A DNA stretch of 64,000 nucleotides from Candidatus Neomicrothrix sp. UBA2983 (GTDB taxonomy: Bacteria; Actinomycetota; Acidimicrobiia; Acidimicrobiales; MedAcidi-G1): the NCBI GenBank assembly GCA_002346745.1, contig DEAL01000019.1, positions 1 to 64,000 of the forward strand, read 5' to 3'. Position 1 is the first letter of the stretch. Each line of letters begins with the position of its first letter. The notes under the pieces were generated by a model, which worked only from the letters and a program-made list of their open reading frames with translations, ran no database searches and was not told where the DNA came from. Positions 20,532 through 28,512 of this stretch are shown here, piece by piece. Made by a program: the position numbers and the translations under genes.

Positions 20532-21425
20532 TTGAGCACAGCCATCGACCTGCCGTACGTCCATTCGGGCAAGGTCCGCGACATCTACGCCGCCGCCGAC
20601 GACCGACTCCTCATGGTCACGTCCGACCGCATCTCGGCGTTCGACGTGGTGATGGACGAGCCGATCCCGCACAAGGGACGCGTCCTCACCGCCATGTCCG
20701 CCTTCTGGTTCGACCTTCTGGCCGACGTGGTGCCCGGCCACCTCGTCTCCACCGACCCGGCGGACGCCCCGGGCACCGACGGCGCCGACGACCTGGCGGG
20801 CCGCACCATGGTCTGCCACCGGGCCGAGATGCTGCCCATCGAATGCATCGTTCGCGGCTACATCACCGGCTCGGCCTGGAAGGAATACCGCACCCACGGC
20901 ACCATGCACGGCTCGCCGCTGCCCGAGGGCCTGCTCGAGGCCGACCGGCTGCCCGAGCCCGTCTTCACGCCGTCGACCAAGGCCGACGAGGGCCACGACG
21001 TCAACATCTCGTTCGAGGAGGCGGTCGATCTGGTGGGCGCCGACCTGGCCGAGCAGGCCCGGGCCGTGTCGCTGGAGTGCTACCAGCGGGGCGCCGACTG
21101 GGCGGCCGAGCGGGGGATCATCATCGCCGACACCAAGTTCGAACTGGGCCTCGTGGACGGCGAGCTGGTCCTAGCCGACGAGGTCCTCACGCCGGACTCG
21201 TCCCGGTTCTGGCCGGCCGACCTCTGGTCGCCGGGCGCCACGCCGCCGTCGTTCGACAAGCAGCCGGTCCGCGACTTCCTCGACGGCCTGGACTGGGACA
21301 AGCAGCCGCCGCCGCCGAGCCTGCCCGACGAGGTCGTCTCCGCCACGTCGGCGCGTTACATCGAGGCCTACGAGCGCATCACCGGCCGGTCCTTCGCCGA
21401 CTGGCCCGGCACCGGGGGGGCGTGA
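20532..21425 (+). CDS. purC: SAICAR synthetase
   Basis: 297 residues using TTG at 20532, with GGAG 6 nt upstream; the frame is open to 20448 but the extra codons overlap purB and are not family-like. HSGKVRDIY, SDRISAFDVVMDE, PIECIVRGYITGSAWKEY and the TKFELG motif identify the enzyme that joins CAIR and aspartate. purS follows after 3 nt. Confidence 0.95.
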   Translation: MSTAIDLPYVHSGKVRDIYAAADDRLLMVTSDRISAFDVVMDEPIPHKGRVLTAMSAFWFDLLADVVPGHLVSTDPADAPGTDGADDLAGRTMVCHRAEMLPIECIVRGYITGSAWKEYRTHGTMHGSPLPEGLLEADRLPEPVFTPSTKADEGHDVNISFEEAVDLVGADLAEQARAVSLECYQRGADWAAERGIIIADTKFELGLVDGELVLADEVLTPDSSRFWPADLWSPGATPPSFDKQPVRDFLDGLDWDKQPPPPSLPDEVVSATSARYIEAYERITGRSFADWPGTGGA

Positions 21426-21428
21426 ACC

Positions 21429-21680
21429 GTGCGCTTCACCGTCCTCGTCGACATCAGCCTGCGGTCAGGCATCTCCGACCCGGCGGGCGCCACCATCGAA
21501 CGGGCGCTGCCGGTGCTCGGCTACGCGGGCATCGAGGGCGTGACCGTCGGCAAGACGATCCGCTTCACCCTCGACGCCGTCGACGCCGACGCCGCCCGGC
21601 AGGTCGCCGGCGACCTCACCGAGTCGTTCCTGACCAACCCCGTCATTGAGGACGCCGTCGTCACGGTGGAGCCCGCCTGA
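21429..21680 (+). CDS. purS: FGAM synthase subunit PurS
   Basis: 83 residues, matching the small PurS subunit: RFTVLVDISLRSGISDPAGATIERAL, then GVTVGKTIRF. PurS bridges PurL and PurQ and helps channel ammonia. Its stop overlaps the purQ start by one nucleotide, and it starts with GTG. Confidence 0.95.
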   Translation: MRFTVLVDISLRSGISDPAGATIERALPVLGYAGIEGVTVGKTIRFTLDAVDADAARQVAGDLTESFLTNPVIEDAVVTVEPA

Positions 21681-22342
21681 TGGCGACCACGGTCGGGGTG
21701 GTCGTCTTCCCCGGGACCAACTGCGAGATGGACGCCGTCGAGGCGGTCGGCGGACTGGGCGGCGGGGGCCGGCTGCTCTGGCACGGCGACGCCGACCTCG
21801 GCGACGTCGACGCGGTGATCGTGCCGGGCGGCTTCGCCCACGGCGACTACCTGCGTCCCGGCGCCATCGCCCGCTTCTCGCCGGCCATGGCGGCCGTTGC
21901 CCGCTTCGCCGCCGACGGCGGGCCGGTGGTCGGGATCTGCAACGGCTTCCAGGTCCTCACCGAGGCCGGCCTGCTGCCGGGCGCGCTGCAGAAGAACGCG
22001 GGACTCAAGTTCCTCTGTCAACCGACCACGCTTCGCGTGGAATCAACCGACTCATCGTTGACCGGTTCCGCCGAACTCGGTGCAGAACTGTCGATTCCCA
22101 TCAACCACTTCGAGGGTAACTACACGTGCGACGAACGCACGCTGGCTCGCTTGCGCGACGAGGAGCGGATCGTCCTGCGCTACGTCGACAATCCCAACGG
22201 CTCGGTCGACGACATCGCCGGCGTGTGCAACGAAGCCCGCAACGTGGTCGGCCTGATGCCGCACCCCGAGCGGGCGTGCGACGACCTGCTGGGCAGCGCC
22301 GACGGTGCCGTCCTGCTGCGCTCCCTCCTCGGCGCCGCCTGA
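21680..22342 (+). CDS. purQ: FGAM synthase glutaminase subunit PurQ
   Basis: 220 residues, class I amidotransferase. FPGTNCEMDAVEAV, VPGGFAHGDYLRPG, the nucleophile Cys in GICNGFQVL, and the catalytic His/Glu in MPHPERA are present. It supplies ammonia from glutamine to PurL. The stretch of about 22010-22150 (residues 110-157) uses less GC-biased codons than the rest, though the protein remains intact. It is the last gene of the first pur block, convergent with the gene at 22358-22744. Confidence 0.95.
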   Translation: MATTVGVVVFPGTNCEMDAVEAVGGLGGGGRLLWHGDADLGDVDAVIVPGGFAHGDYLRPGAIARFSPAMAAVARFAADGGPVVGICNGFQVLTEAGLLPGALQKNAGLKFLCQPTTLRVESTDSSLTGSAELGAELSIPINHFEGNYTCDERTLARLRDEERIVLRYVDNPNGSVDDIAGVCNEARNVVGLMPHPERACDDLLGSADGAVLLRSLLGAA

Positions 22343-22351
22343 CTGCGGCGA

Positions 22352-22366
22352 TCCGGCTCAGCCGGA
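22352..22366. terminator. Hairpin between convergent purQ and 22358-22744
   Basis: TCCGGC-TCA-GCCGGA, a 6-bp stem. Its loop is the stop codon (TGA on the minus strand) of the opposing gene. It could terminate both transcripts. No T-tract. Confidence 0.4.
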
Positions 22367-22744
22367 GCGGCGGATGCCGGCGGCCTTGAGCACCGGCGCC
22401 GGGACGCCCACCTCGCGCCAGGCGGCGTAGGAGATGCCGCGCTTGCCACTGTAGGCCGCGGCATGGGCGACGAAGTCGGCCTCGAGGGCGGACAGGTCGA
22501 CGTTGCCGGCAGCCTGGAGCTGCTCCAGTTCGGCCTCGAGGTCGAGGCGCTGCTGGACCAGCGCCAGCCGCTTCGTGGCCGAGGCGCCGTCCATCGCCGC
22601 GTTGGCGGCGTCGATCTGGGCCTGGACGCTTGCCGGGGTGCGCTTGCGGCCCCGCGTGGACTGGTTGGCCTCGAGGGCCTTCAGGTAGTCGCGGACGGCT
22701 CGGGTCTCGGCCTTCTCGGCGTCGGACATCTTCTGACGGGCCAT
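22358..22744 (-). CDS. Hypothetical coiled-coil protein, actinobacterial
   Basis: 128 residues, charged and Ala-rich with no Cys. Residues 1-30 are basic (MARQKMSDAEKAETRAVRDY), 30-90 are predicted helical or coiled coil with a QRLDLEAELEQLQ heptad-like run, and the C-terminus ends YAAWREVGVPAPVLKAAGI, a pattern I associate with uncharacterised actinobacterial proteins. Function is unknown. The basic N-terminus could contact nucleic acid, but that is a guess. GAGGAA 6 nt upstream supports the ATG. It lies antisense between purQ and purL and is transcribed out of the AT-rich island. Confidence 0.75.
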   Translation of the reverse strand: MARQKMSDAEKAETRAVRDYLKALEANQSTRGRKRTPASVQAQIDAANAAMDGASATKRLALVQQRLDLEAELEQLQAAGNVDLSALEADFVAHAAAYSGKRGISYAAWREVGVPAPVLKAAGIRRSG

Positions 22745-22990
22745 GTTGGTTCCTCGCTTGTTTGGAAGTTGGCACTCGATTGGGCAATGCGAGAATAAAC
22801 TTTATCGCGGTGATTGCGAAAAATAAAGCCATATATATGACAGATTTATTCTCGGATTGTCAGACAAATAGATTTATTGGGTTATAAGTGCTTATCAACT
22901 GATTTCACTTATGAAACTGTCGACGGGGCAGCTCATTTCAACGGAGCAACTCATGTAACTAGGTGTGCCCTTGACGGCCGGGGGAAGTCC
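22745..22990. other. AT-rich intergenic island with 10-bp inverted repeat
   Basis: This 250-bp stretch is strikingly A+T rich compared with everything around it. It contains CGAGAATAAA (22790-22799) and its exact inverse TTTATTCTCG (22845-22854), with a nested 6-bp pair CTTTAT (22800-22805)/ATAAAG (22823-22828). It is the only obvious control region for the 128-residue gene to its left. No ORF with protein-like character is seen; frames that enter from purL extend upstream but look non-coding. It may be a regulatory region, a horizontally acquired remnant or a decayed mobile element. Confidence 0.6.
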
Positions 22991-23012
22991 CACGAGGCTG
23001 GCTCCGGACCGC

Positions 23013-23018
23013 TACCGT
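23013..23018 (+). promoter_or_regulatory. -10-like hexamer TACCGT of purL
   Basis: It ends 8 nt before the purL GTG with no Shine-Dalgarno sequence between, suggesting an independent leaderless promoter that restarts transcription of the second pur block. Confidence 0.35.
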
Positions 23019-23026
23019 GCAGCGCC

Positions 23027-25225
23027 GTGAGCGAGCCACTCCACCGGGCACTCGGACTGACCGACGACGAGGCCGAGTCCATCGAGGAGATCCTCGGCCG
23101 CCCCGCCAACCCGCTCGAGCTGGCGATGTATTCGGTCATGTGGTCCGAGCACTGCTCCTACAAGAGCAGCCGCATCCACCTCAAGCGGCTTCCGACCGAG
23201 GCGCCGTGGGTGCTGGTCGGCCCTGGCGAGAACGCCGGTGTGGTCGACGTGGGCGACGGCATCGCTGCCGCCATCCGCATCGAGTCCCACAACCACCCGT
23301 CGGCCATCGAGCCTTACCAGGGGGCAGCCACCGGCGTCGGTGGCATCCTGCGTGACATCTTCACCATGGGCGCCCGACCCATCGCCCTCATGGACCCGCT
23401 CCGATTCGGGCCACTCGACGATCCCCGCAGCCGCTGGATCGCCGAGGGCGTCGTTTCGGGCGTGTCCGGCTACGGCAACGCCGTCGGCGTGCCCACCGTC
23501 GGCGGCGAGACCGTCTTTGACGACACCTACCGCGGCAACCCGTTGGTCAACGTGCTGTGCCTCGGCGTGCTGCCCACCGAGCGCCTCGTGTTCGGCCGGG
23601 CCTCCGGCGTCGGCAACCTGGCCGTGCTGCTCGGATCCTCCACCGGCCGGGACGGCATCGGCGGCGTGAGCGTGCTGGCGTCGGCCGGCTTCTCCGAGGA
23701 GGACGACGGCGACAAGCGCCCCAGCGTCCAGGTGGGCGACCCGTTCGAGGAGAAGCGCCTTATCGAGGCCTGCCTGTCGCTCCTGGACGAGGGCCTCGTC
23801 GTCGGCATCCAGGATCTGGGCGGCGCGGGCCTGACCTGCGCCACCAGCGAGACGGCGTCGCGCGGCGGCGTCGGCATGGACGTCGACGTGTCGGCGGTGC
23901 CCCGCCGGGAACCGGGAATGGAACCCCACGAGGTGATGACCAGCGAGTCGCAGGAGCGGATGCTGGCCATCGTCGAGCCCGACGGACTCGACCGGGTGCT
24001 CGAGATCTGCGAGCGGTGGGAGGTCCGGGCCACGGTCATCGGCCGGGTCACCGAGGGCGGTGCCCTGCGGATCCTCGACGGCTTCGACGGCGAGGTCCTG
24101 GCCGAGGTGCCCGCCGCTTCCCTCCACGAGGACGCGCCCCTCTACGACCGGCCGCGGCAGGCCCCCGACGCACCGCCCGGCCCGTCGGCCGACGACCTGC
24201 CGGCTCCCGCCGACCCGGGTGCCGACCTGCTCGACCTGCTGGCCGACGCTGCCTGGGTGTACCGCCAGTACGACCACCAACTCTTCCTCAACACCGTCGT
24301 GGGCCCCGGCGACGACGCCACGGTCCTGCGCCTCAAGCATCCGACCACCGGGACGGACACCGGACGCGGCCTGGCGATGACGACGGACGGCAACCACCGC
24401 TGGTGCGCCGTCGACCCGCGGCAGGGCACGGCCATGGTCATGGCCGAGTCGGTGCTCAACCTGGCCTGCGTCGGCGCCCGACCGCTGGCGGTCGTCAACT
24501 GCCTCAACTTCGGCAACCCCGAGCACCCCGAGGTGATGTGGCAGCTCTCGGAGGCCGTGGACGGCATGGGCGAGGCCTGTCGGGTCCTCGACGTCCCGGT
24601 CATCGGCGGCAACGTCAGCCTCTACAACGAGTCGGCGGGCAGCAACATCGACCCGACGCCCGTCATCGGCCTGCTCGGCGTCGTCGACCGCCTCGATGAG
24701 CGACCGCCGGGCGCCACGCTGGTCGACGGGCATCGCCTCGTCCTCCTCGGCGCCGCCACCGAGGGCCTCGGCGGCTCGCGGTGGGGGCACGCCCACGGCG
24801 CCCCCGGCGGGCGGCTGCCCGACCTCGACCTGGCGGCCGTGGTGGACACGGCCGACCTGGTCCGCGGGCTGGTCGCCGACGGCCTGGTCGACGGCGCCCA
24901 CGACGTCTCGACCGGCGGACTGGGGGTCTGCCTTGCCGAGATGGCCGCCCGCTCCGGCGTCGGTGTCACCGCCGCCCGGGTCGCCGACCACGCCGCCCTG
25001 TTCGGCGAGGGTCCAGGCCGGGTCGTCGTCGCCGTCGACCCCGAGCGGCTCACCGAGGTGCTCGAGCGGGCCGAGGCGGCGGGCGTCCCCACCTCCCGGA
25101 TCGGCCTCGCCGCCGGCGACCGCTTCGCCGTCAAGGGCCTCCTCGACGTCGACCTCGACGAGGTCACCGCGGCCTTCACCGGCCGGTTGCCCGAGGCGCT
25201 CGGTGCCGGCACTGCCAGCCGCTGA
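23027..25225 (+). CDS. purL: FGAM synthase large subunit PurL (small type)
   Basis: 732 residues from GTG at 23027, matching the PurS/PurQ-dependent type (about 720-760) rather than the 1,300-residue fused enzyme. MWSEHCSYKSSRIHLK carries the catalytic His; ESHNHPSAIEPYQGAATGVGG, GVPTVGGE and a second AIRS-like half (GGNVSLYNES) follow. ATP-dependent amidation of FGAR. The open frame upstream to 22877 lies in AT-rich DNA and is not family-like. purF follows after 41 nt with its own -10-like element. Confidence 0.96.
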   Translation: MSEPLHRALGLTDDEAESIEEILGRPANPLELAMYSVMWSEHCSYKSSRIHLKRLPTEAPWVLVGPGENAGVVDVGDGIAAAIRIESHNHPSAIEPYQGAATGVGGILRDIFTMGARPIALMDPLRFGPLDDPRSRWIAEGVVSGVSGYGNAVGVPTVGGETVFDDTYRGNPLVNVLCLGVLPTERLVFGRASGVGNLAVLLGSSTGRDGIGGVSVLASAGFSEEDDGDKRPSVQVGDPFEEKRLIEACLSLLDEGLVVGIQDLGGAGLTCATSETASRGGVGMDVDVSAVPRREPGMEPHEVMTSESQERMLAIVEPDGLDRVLEICERWEVRATVIGRVTEGGALRILDGFDGEVLAEVPAASLHEDAPLYDRPRQAPDAPPGPSADDLPAPADPGADLLDLLADAAWVYRQYDHQLFLNTVVGPGDDATVLRLKHPTTGTDTGRGLAMTTDGNHRWCAVDPRQGTAMVMAESVLNLACVGARPLAVVNCLNFGNPEHPEVMWQLSEAVDGMGEACRVLDVPVIGGNVSLYNESAGSNIDPTPVIGLLGVVDRLDERPPGATLVDGHRLVLLGAATEGLGGSRWGHAHGAPGGRLPDLDLAAVVDTADLVRGLVADGLVDGAHDVSTGGLGVCLAEMAARSGVGVTAARVADHAALFGEGPGRVVVAVDPERLTEVLERAEAAGVPTSRIGLAAGDRFAVKGLLDVDLDEVTAAFTGRLPEALGAGTASR

Positions 25226-25253
25226 GCGTCCCGGCCGCCCGGGACGCGGCCGG

Positions 25254-25259
25254 TAGGCT
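25254..25259 (+). promoter_or_regulatory. -10-like hexamer TAGGCT of purF
   Basis: It ends 7 nt before the purF GTG; fits a leaderless start within the pur cluster. Confidence 0.4.
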
Positions 25260-25266
25260 GACCGTC

Positions 25267-26820
25267 GTGTCGAGCCCGCACCTCGTCCCCGACGAGTACG
25301 CCGACGACACCCCCAAGGAGGCCTGTGGGGTCTTCGGGGTGTTCGCCCCCGGCCAGCCGGTCGCCCACCTCACCTACCTCGGCCTCTATGCGCTCCAACA
25401 CCGCGGCCAGGAGTCGGCCGGCATGGCGGTCGGCGACGGCGAGTCGCTCACCGTCGTCAAGGAGATGGGCCTGGTCTCCAACGCCTTCGACGACCGGACG
25501 CTCTCGGCCCTGAACGGCGACCTCGCCATCGGGCACACCCGCTACTCGACCACCGGGTCGAGCACCTGGCGCAACGCCCAACCCGTCTACCGGGGGGTCG
25601 ACCACGTCGAGTTCGCCCTGGGCCACAACGGCAACCTCGTGAACACCGAGGCGCTGGCCGCCGAGGCCGGGATGCTGCCCGGAACCGTCACATCCGACAC
25701 CGACCTCATGGCCGAACTGCTGGCGGCGGCACTCCTCAAGTGGCCCGACCTGGAGCCGGACGCCGCCTTCGAGGCGGCCCTCGCCGAGGTGCTGCCACGG
25801 CTGGAGGGCGCCTTCTCGCTGGTGCTGGCCGACCGCAACCAGGTCATCGGCGTCCGCGACCCCAACGGGTTCCGGCCGCTGTGCCTCGGACGCCTGGACG
25901 GCGGCTGGGTGCTGGCCTCCGAGACGCCGGCCCTCGACGTGATCGGCGCCCACGTGGTCCGCGAACTGGACCCGGGCGAGGTGGTGGTCATCGACGCCAC
26001 CGGCTGCCGCTCGCTGCGGCCCTTCGACGATGACGTGGTCGACCCACGGTTGTGCCTGTTCGAGTTCGTCTACTTCGCCCGCCCCGACTCCTCCCTCTAC
26101 GGCCAGAGCGTGCACCACGCCCGGGTCCGCATGGGCGAGGCGCTGGCCCACCAGGCCCCCGTCGAGGCCGACCTCGTCATGGGCGTTCCGGAATCGGGGA
26201 TCCCGGCGGCTGAGGGCTACGCCAGGGCGTCGGGCATCGACTTCGGCCACGGACTCGTCAAGAACCGCTACATCGGCCGCACCTTCATCGCCCCCACCCA
26301 GGCCCTGCGGTCGGCGGCGGTGCGGATGAAGCTCAACCCGCTGCGCGACAACATCGCCGGCCAGCGCCTGGTCGTGGTCGACGACTCGATCGTGCGCGGC
26401 ACGACCACCCGCTCGATGGTCCGGATGCTGCGCGACGCCGGGGCACGGGAGGTGCACCTGCGGGTGTCGTCGCCGCCGTACCGCTGGCCCTGCTTCTACG
26501 GGATGGACACCGGCTCCCGTGGTGAGTTGCTGGCCGCAAACCTGACCGTCGACGAGATCCGCGAGTACCTCGACGTCGACACGCTCAGCTACCTCACGCT
26601 GGACCACCTGCTCGAGTCGACCGGGGCGGTCGGGGCGGGCTTCTGCACCGCCTGCCTCACCGGCGAGTACCCGATCGAGATCCCGGCCAACCTGACCAAG
26701 CAGTTGCTCGAACGGTCCGGCGCCGACCCGGAGCCGGAGCGCGCCATGCCGGTCCTGGCCGACGACCCCGAGGGAGGGCTGCCGGTCGAGGACGCGGCCC
26801 GGCTCTTCGACCGAACCTGA
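25267..26820 (+). CDS. purF: Amidophosphoribosyltransferase
   Basis: 517 residues from GTG at 25267. After a short propeptide-like N-terminus the nucleophile Cys appears in KEACGVFGVF, as in the Bacillus-type enzyme whose propeptide is removed. Glutaminase: LYALQHRGQESAG and GHTRYSTTG. PRPP site: VVVDDSIVRGTTT. Cys residues in RLCLF, WPCFYG and FCTACL match the four 4Fe-4S ligands of the oxygen-labile type. First committed purine step. The frame is open to 24781 but that region is purL. Confidence 0.96.
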   Translation: MSSPHLVPDEYADDTPKEACGVFGVFAPGQPVAHLTYLGLYALQHRGQESAGMAVGDGESLTVVKEMGLVSNAFDDRTLSALNGDLAIGHTRYSTTGSSTWRNAQPVYRGVDHVEFALGHNGNLVNTEALAAEAGMLPGTVTSDTDLMAELLAAALLKWPDLEPDAAFEAALAEVLPRLEGAFSLVLADRNQVIGVRDPNGFRPLCLGRLDGGWVLASETPALDVIGAHVVRELDPGEVVVIDATGCRSLRPFDDDVVDPRLCLFEFVYFARPDSSLYGQSVHHARVRMGEALAHQAPVEADLVMGVPESGIPAAEGYARASGIDFGHGLVKNRYIGRTFIAPTQALRSAAVRMKLNPLRDNIAGQRLVVVDDSIVRGTTTRSMVRMLRDAGAREVHLRVSSPPYRWPCFYGMDTGSRGELLAANLTVDEIREYLDVDTLSYLTLDHLLESTGAVGAGFCTACLTGEYPIEIPANLTKQLLERSGADPEPERAMPVLADDPEGGLPVEDAARLFDRT

Positions 26821-26827
26821 GGCGACG

Positions 26828-27859
26828 GTGGCCGAGGACTACCGCTCGGCGGGCGTCGACATCGACGCCGGCGAGGAGGCCGTCCGTCGCATCGTCCCGC
26901 ACGTGCGCTCGACGCACCGGACGGGCGTGCTGGGCGACATTGGTGGCTTCGGCGGACTGTTCGACCTCGGGGCCACCGGCTACCGCGATCCGTTGCTGGT
27001 CTCGGCGACCGACGGCGTCGGCACCAAGGCCGAGATCGCCCGGACGACCGGACGCCTGGACTCGATCGGTCGGGACCTCGTGGCCATGTGCGTCGACGAC
27101 CTGGTTTGCGTCGGTGCCGCCCCGCTGTTCTTCCTCGACTACGTCGCCGTGGGTCGGCTGGACCCGGCGGCGATAGAGCAGCTGGTGGCGGGCATCGCCG
27201 ACGGTTGCCGCGAGGCCGGCTGCGCCCTGATCGGCGGCGAGATGGCCGAGCATCCCGGGGTGATGGACGCCGACCAGTTCGACCTGGTCGGGTTCGCCGT
27301 CGGGGCGGTCGAACGCGACGGGGTGCTCGACGGCAGCGGCGTGGTGCCCGGTGACGCCCTGGTCGGACTCGACTCGCCCAACCTGCGCTCCAACGGCTTC
27401 TCGCTGGCGCGGCGCCTCGTCGAGGTCGCCGGCCGGCCGCTCGACGGTGCGGCGTGGGACGGTGCGGCGACGACCCTGGCCGACGAGTTGCTGGCGCCCA
27501 GCGTCATCTACGCCCCGGCCGTCGTGGCCGCCCTCGCCGCCCACGAGGTCCACGCCGTCGCCCACGTCACCGGTGGCGGCCTGCCGGGCAACCTGCCGCG
27601 GGTCCTCGGCGATGGGGTCGACGCCGTCGTCGACACCACGGCCTGGGAGGTTCCCCGCATCTTCCGCGAGTTGCAGGCCATGGGCGGCGTTGCCGACGAC
27701 GAGATGGCCCGGGTGTTCAACCTGGGCCTCGGCATGGTCCTGGCGGTTCCCGCCGCCGAGGCGGAGGCCGTCGTGGCGACCCTCGCCGCCAACGACCGGT
27801 CGGCACGTGTGGTCGGCGAACTGGTCGCGGGGTCCGGTCGGGTGGACCTGCGCCGCTAG
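26828..27859 (+). CDS. purM: Phosphoribosylformylglycinamidine cyclo-ligase (AIR synthetase)
   Basis: 343 residues. YRSAGVDIDAGEEAV at the N-terminus, LLVSATDGVGTK, GHDLVAMCVDD-like RDLVAMCVDDLVCVG, ALIGGEMAEHPG and HVTGGGLPGNLPR are characteristic. It closes the imidazole ring to form AIR. GTG start 7 nt after purF. Confidence 0.96.
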   Translation: MAEDYRSAGVDIDAGEEAVRRIVPHVRSTHRTGVLGDIGGFGGLFDLGATGYRDPLLVSATDGVGTKAEIARTTGRLDSIGRDLVAMCVDDLVCVGAAPLFFLDYVAVGRLDPAAIEQLVAGIADGCREAGCALIGGEMAEHPGVMDADQFDLVGFAVGAVERDGVLDGSGVVPGDALVGLDSPNLRSNGFSLARRLVEVAGRPLDGAAWDGAATTLADELLAPSVIYAPAVVAALAAHEVHAVAHVTGGGLPGNLPRVLGDGVDAVVDTTAWEVPRIFRELQAMGGVADDEMARVFNLGLGMVLAVPAAEAEAVVATLAANDRSARVVGELVAGSGRVDLRR

Positions 27860-27862
27860 GTT
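27857..27862 (+). promoter_or_regulatory. -10-like hexamer TAGGTT of pyrE
   Basis: The hexamer begins with the purM stop codon TAG and ends 7 nt before the pyrE GTG. It suggests pyrE can be transcribed separately as a leaderless mRNA. Confidence 0.35.
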
Positions 27863-27869
27863 CGCCACC

Positions 27870-28427
27870 GTGACCGGATCAACCAAGCAGGAGCTGATCG
27901 ACCACCTGCTGGCGCATGCCGTGAGCACCGGCGAGTTCACCCTCAAGAGCGGCCGTACCAGCACCTGGTTCTGCGACGGGAAGCAGACGGTGTGCCGGGC
28001 CGAGGGACTCCTCCTGGTCGCCGACCTGGCCCTGGAGACCATTCCGGACGACGTGACCGCGATCGGCGGGCTCACGGCCGGTGCCGACCCGGTGGCGTTC
28101 GGGGTCGCCGCCGTGGCCGCGACCCGCGGCCGGCCGCTGCGGTCGTTCAGCATCCGCAAGGAGTCCAAGGACCACGGCGTGGCGGGCCGCCTGGCCGGGG
28201 CACTCGAGCCGGGCGACCGGGTGGTGGTGTGCGAGGACGTCGTCACCCGCGGCACGTCGCCGATGGAGGCCGCCGAGGTCGTCCGGGAGCTCGGCGCCGA
28301 ACCGGTGATGGTCATGCCCGTCGTCGACCGGGGCGGCACCTGCGGGGCACTCGCCGAGGCGGCAGGCCTCGACTTCCGACCGCTGGTCACGGCCCTCGAG
28401 CTGGGCTTCCCCTACGAGGGGCCCTGA
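27870..28427 (+). CDS. pyrE: Orotate phosphoribosyltransferase
   Basis: 185 residues. FTLKSGRTSTWFCDGK near 23-38, FSIRKESKDHG (the flexible catalytic loop) and the PRPP motif VVVCEDVVTRGTSP. It transfers ribose-5-phosphate from PRPP to orotate, giving OMP. It is the only pyrimidine gene here, placed directly after purM. The GTG start fits the family N-terminus. Confidence 0.93.
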   Translation: MTGSTKQELIDHLLAHAVSTGEFTLKSGRTSTWFCDGKQTVCRAEGLLLVADLALETIPDDVTAIGGLTAGADPVAFGVAAVAATRGRPLRSFSIRKESKDHGVAGRLAGALEPGDRVVVCEDVVTRGTSPMEAAEVVRELGAEPVMVMPVVDRGGTCGALAEAAGLDFRPLVTALELGFPYEGP

Positions 28428-28477
28428 CTGCACGTTTCCCGGGCAGACGTGACGGGGGCGACAGCCGGCTGACCGGA

Positions 28478-28495
28478 GCGGCCCCGCGGGGTCGC
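28478..28495 (+). terminator. Hairpin after pyrE
   Basis: GCGGCCCC-GC-GGGGTCGC, an 8-bp stem with one G-T pair and a tight loop, 50 nt after the pyrE stop. It may end the pur/pyr transcript. No U-tract. Confidence 0.4.
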
Positions 28496-28498
28496 CCG

Positions 28499-28504
28499 TA
28501 GGAT
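28499..28504 (+). promoter_or_regulatory. -10-like hexamer TAGGAT of the malic enzyme gene
   Basis: It ends 8 nt before the ATG at 28513, the leaderless spacing. Confidence 0.4.
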
Positions 28505-28512
28505 CACACCCC

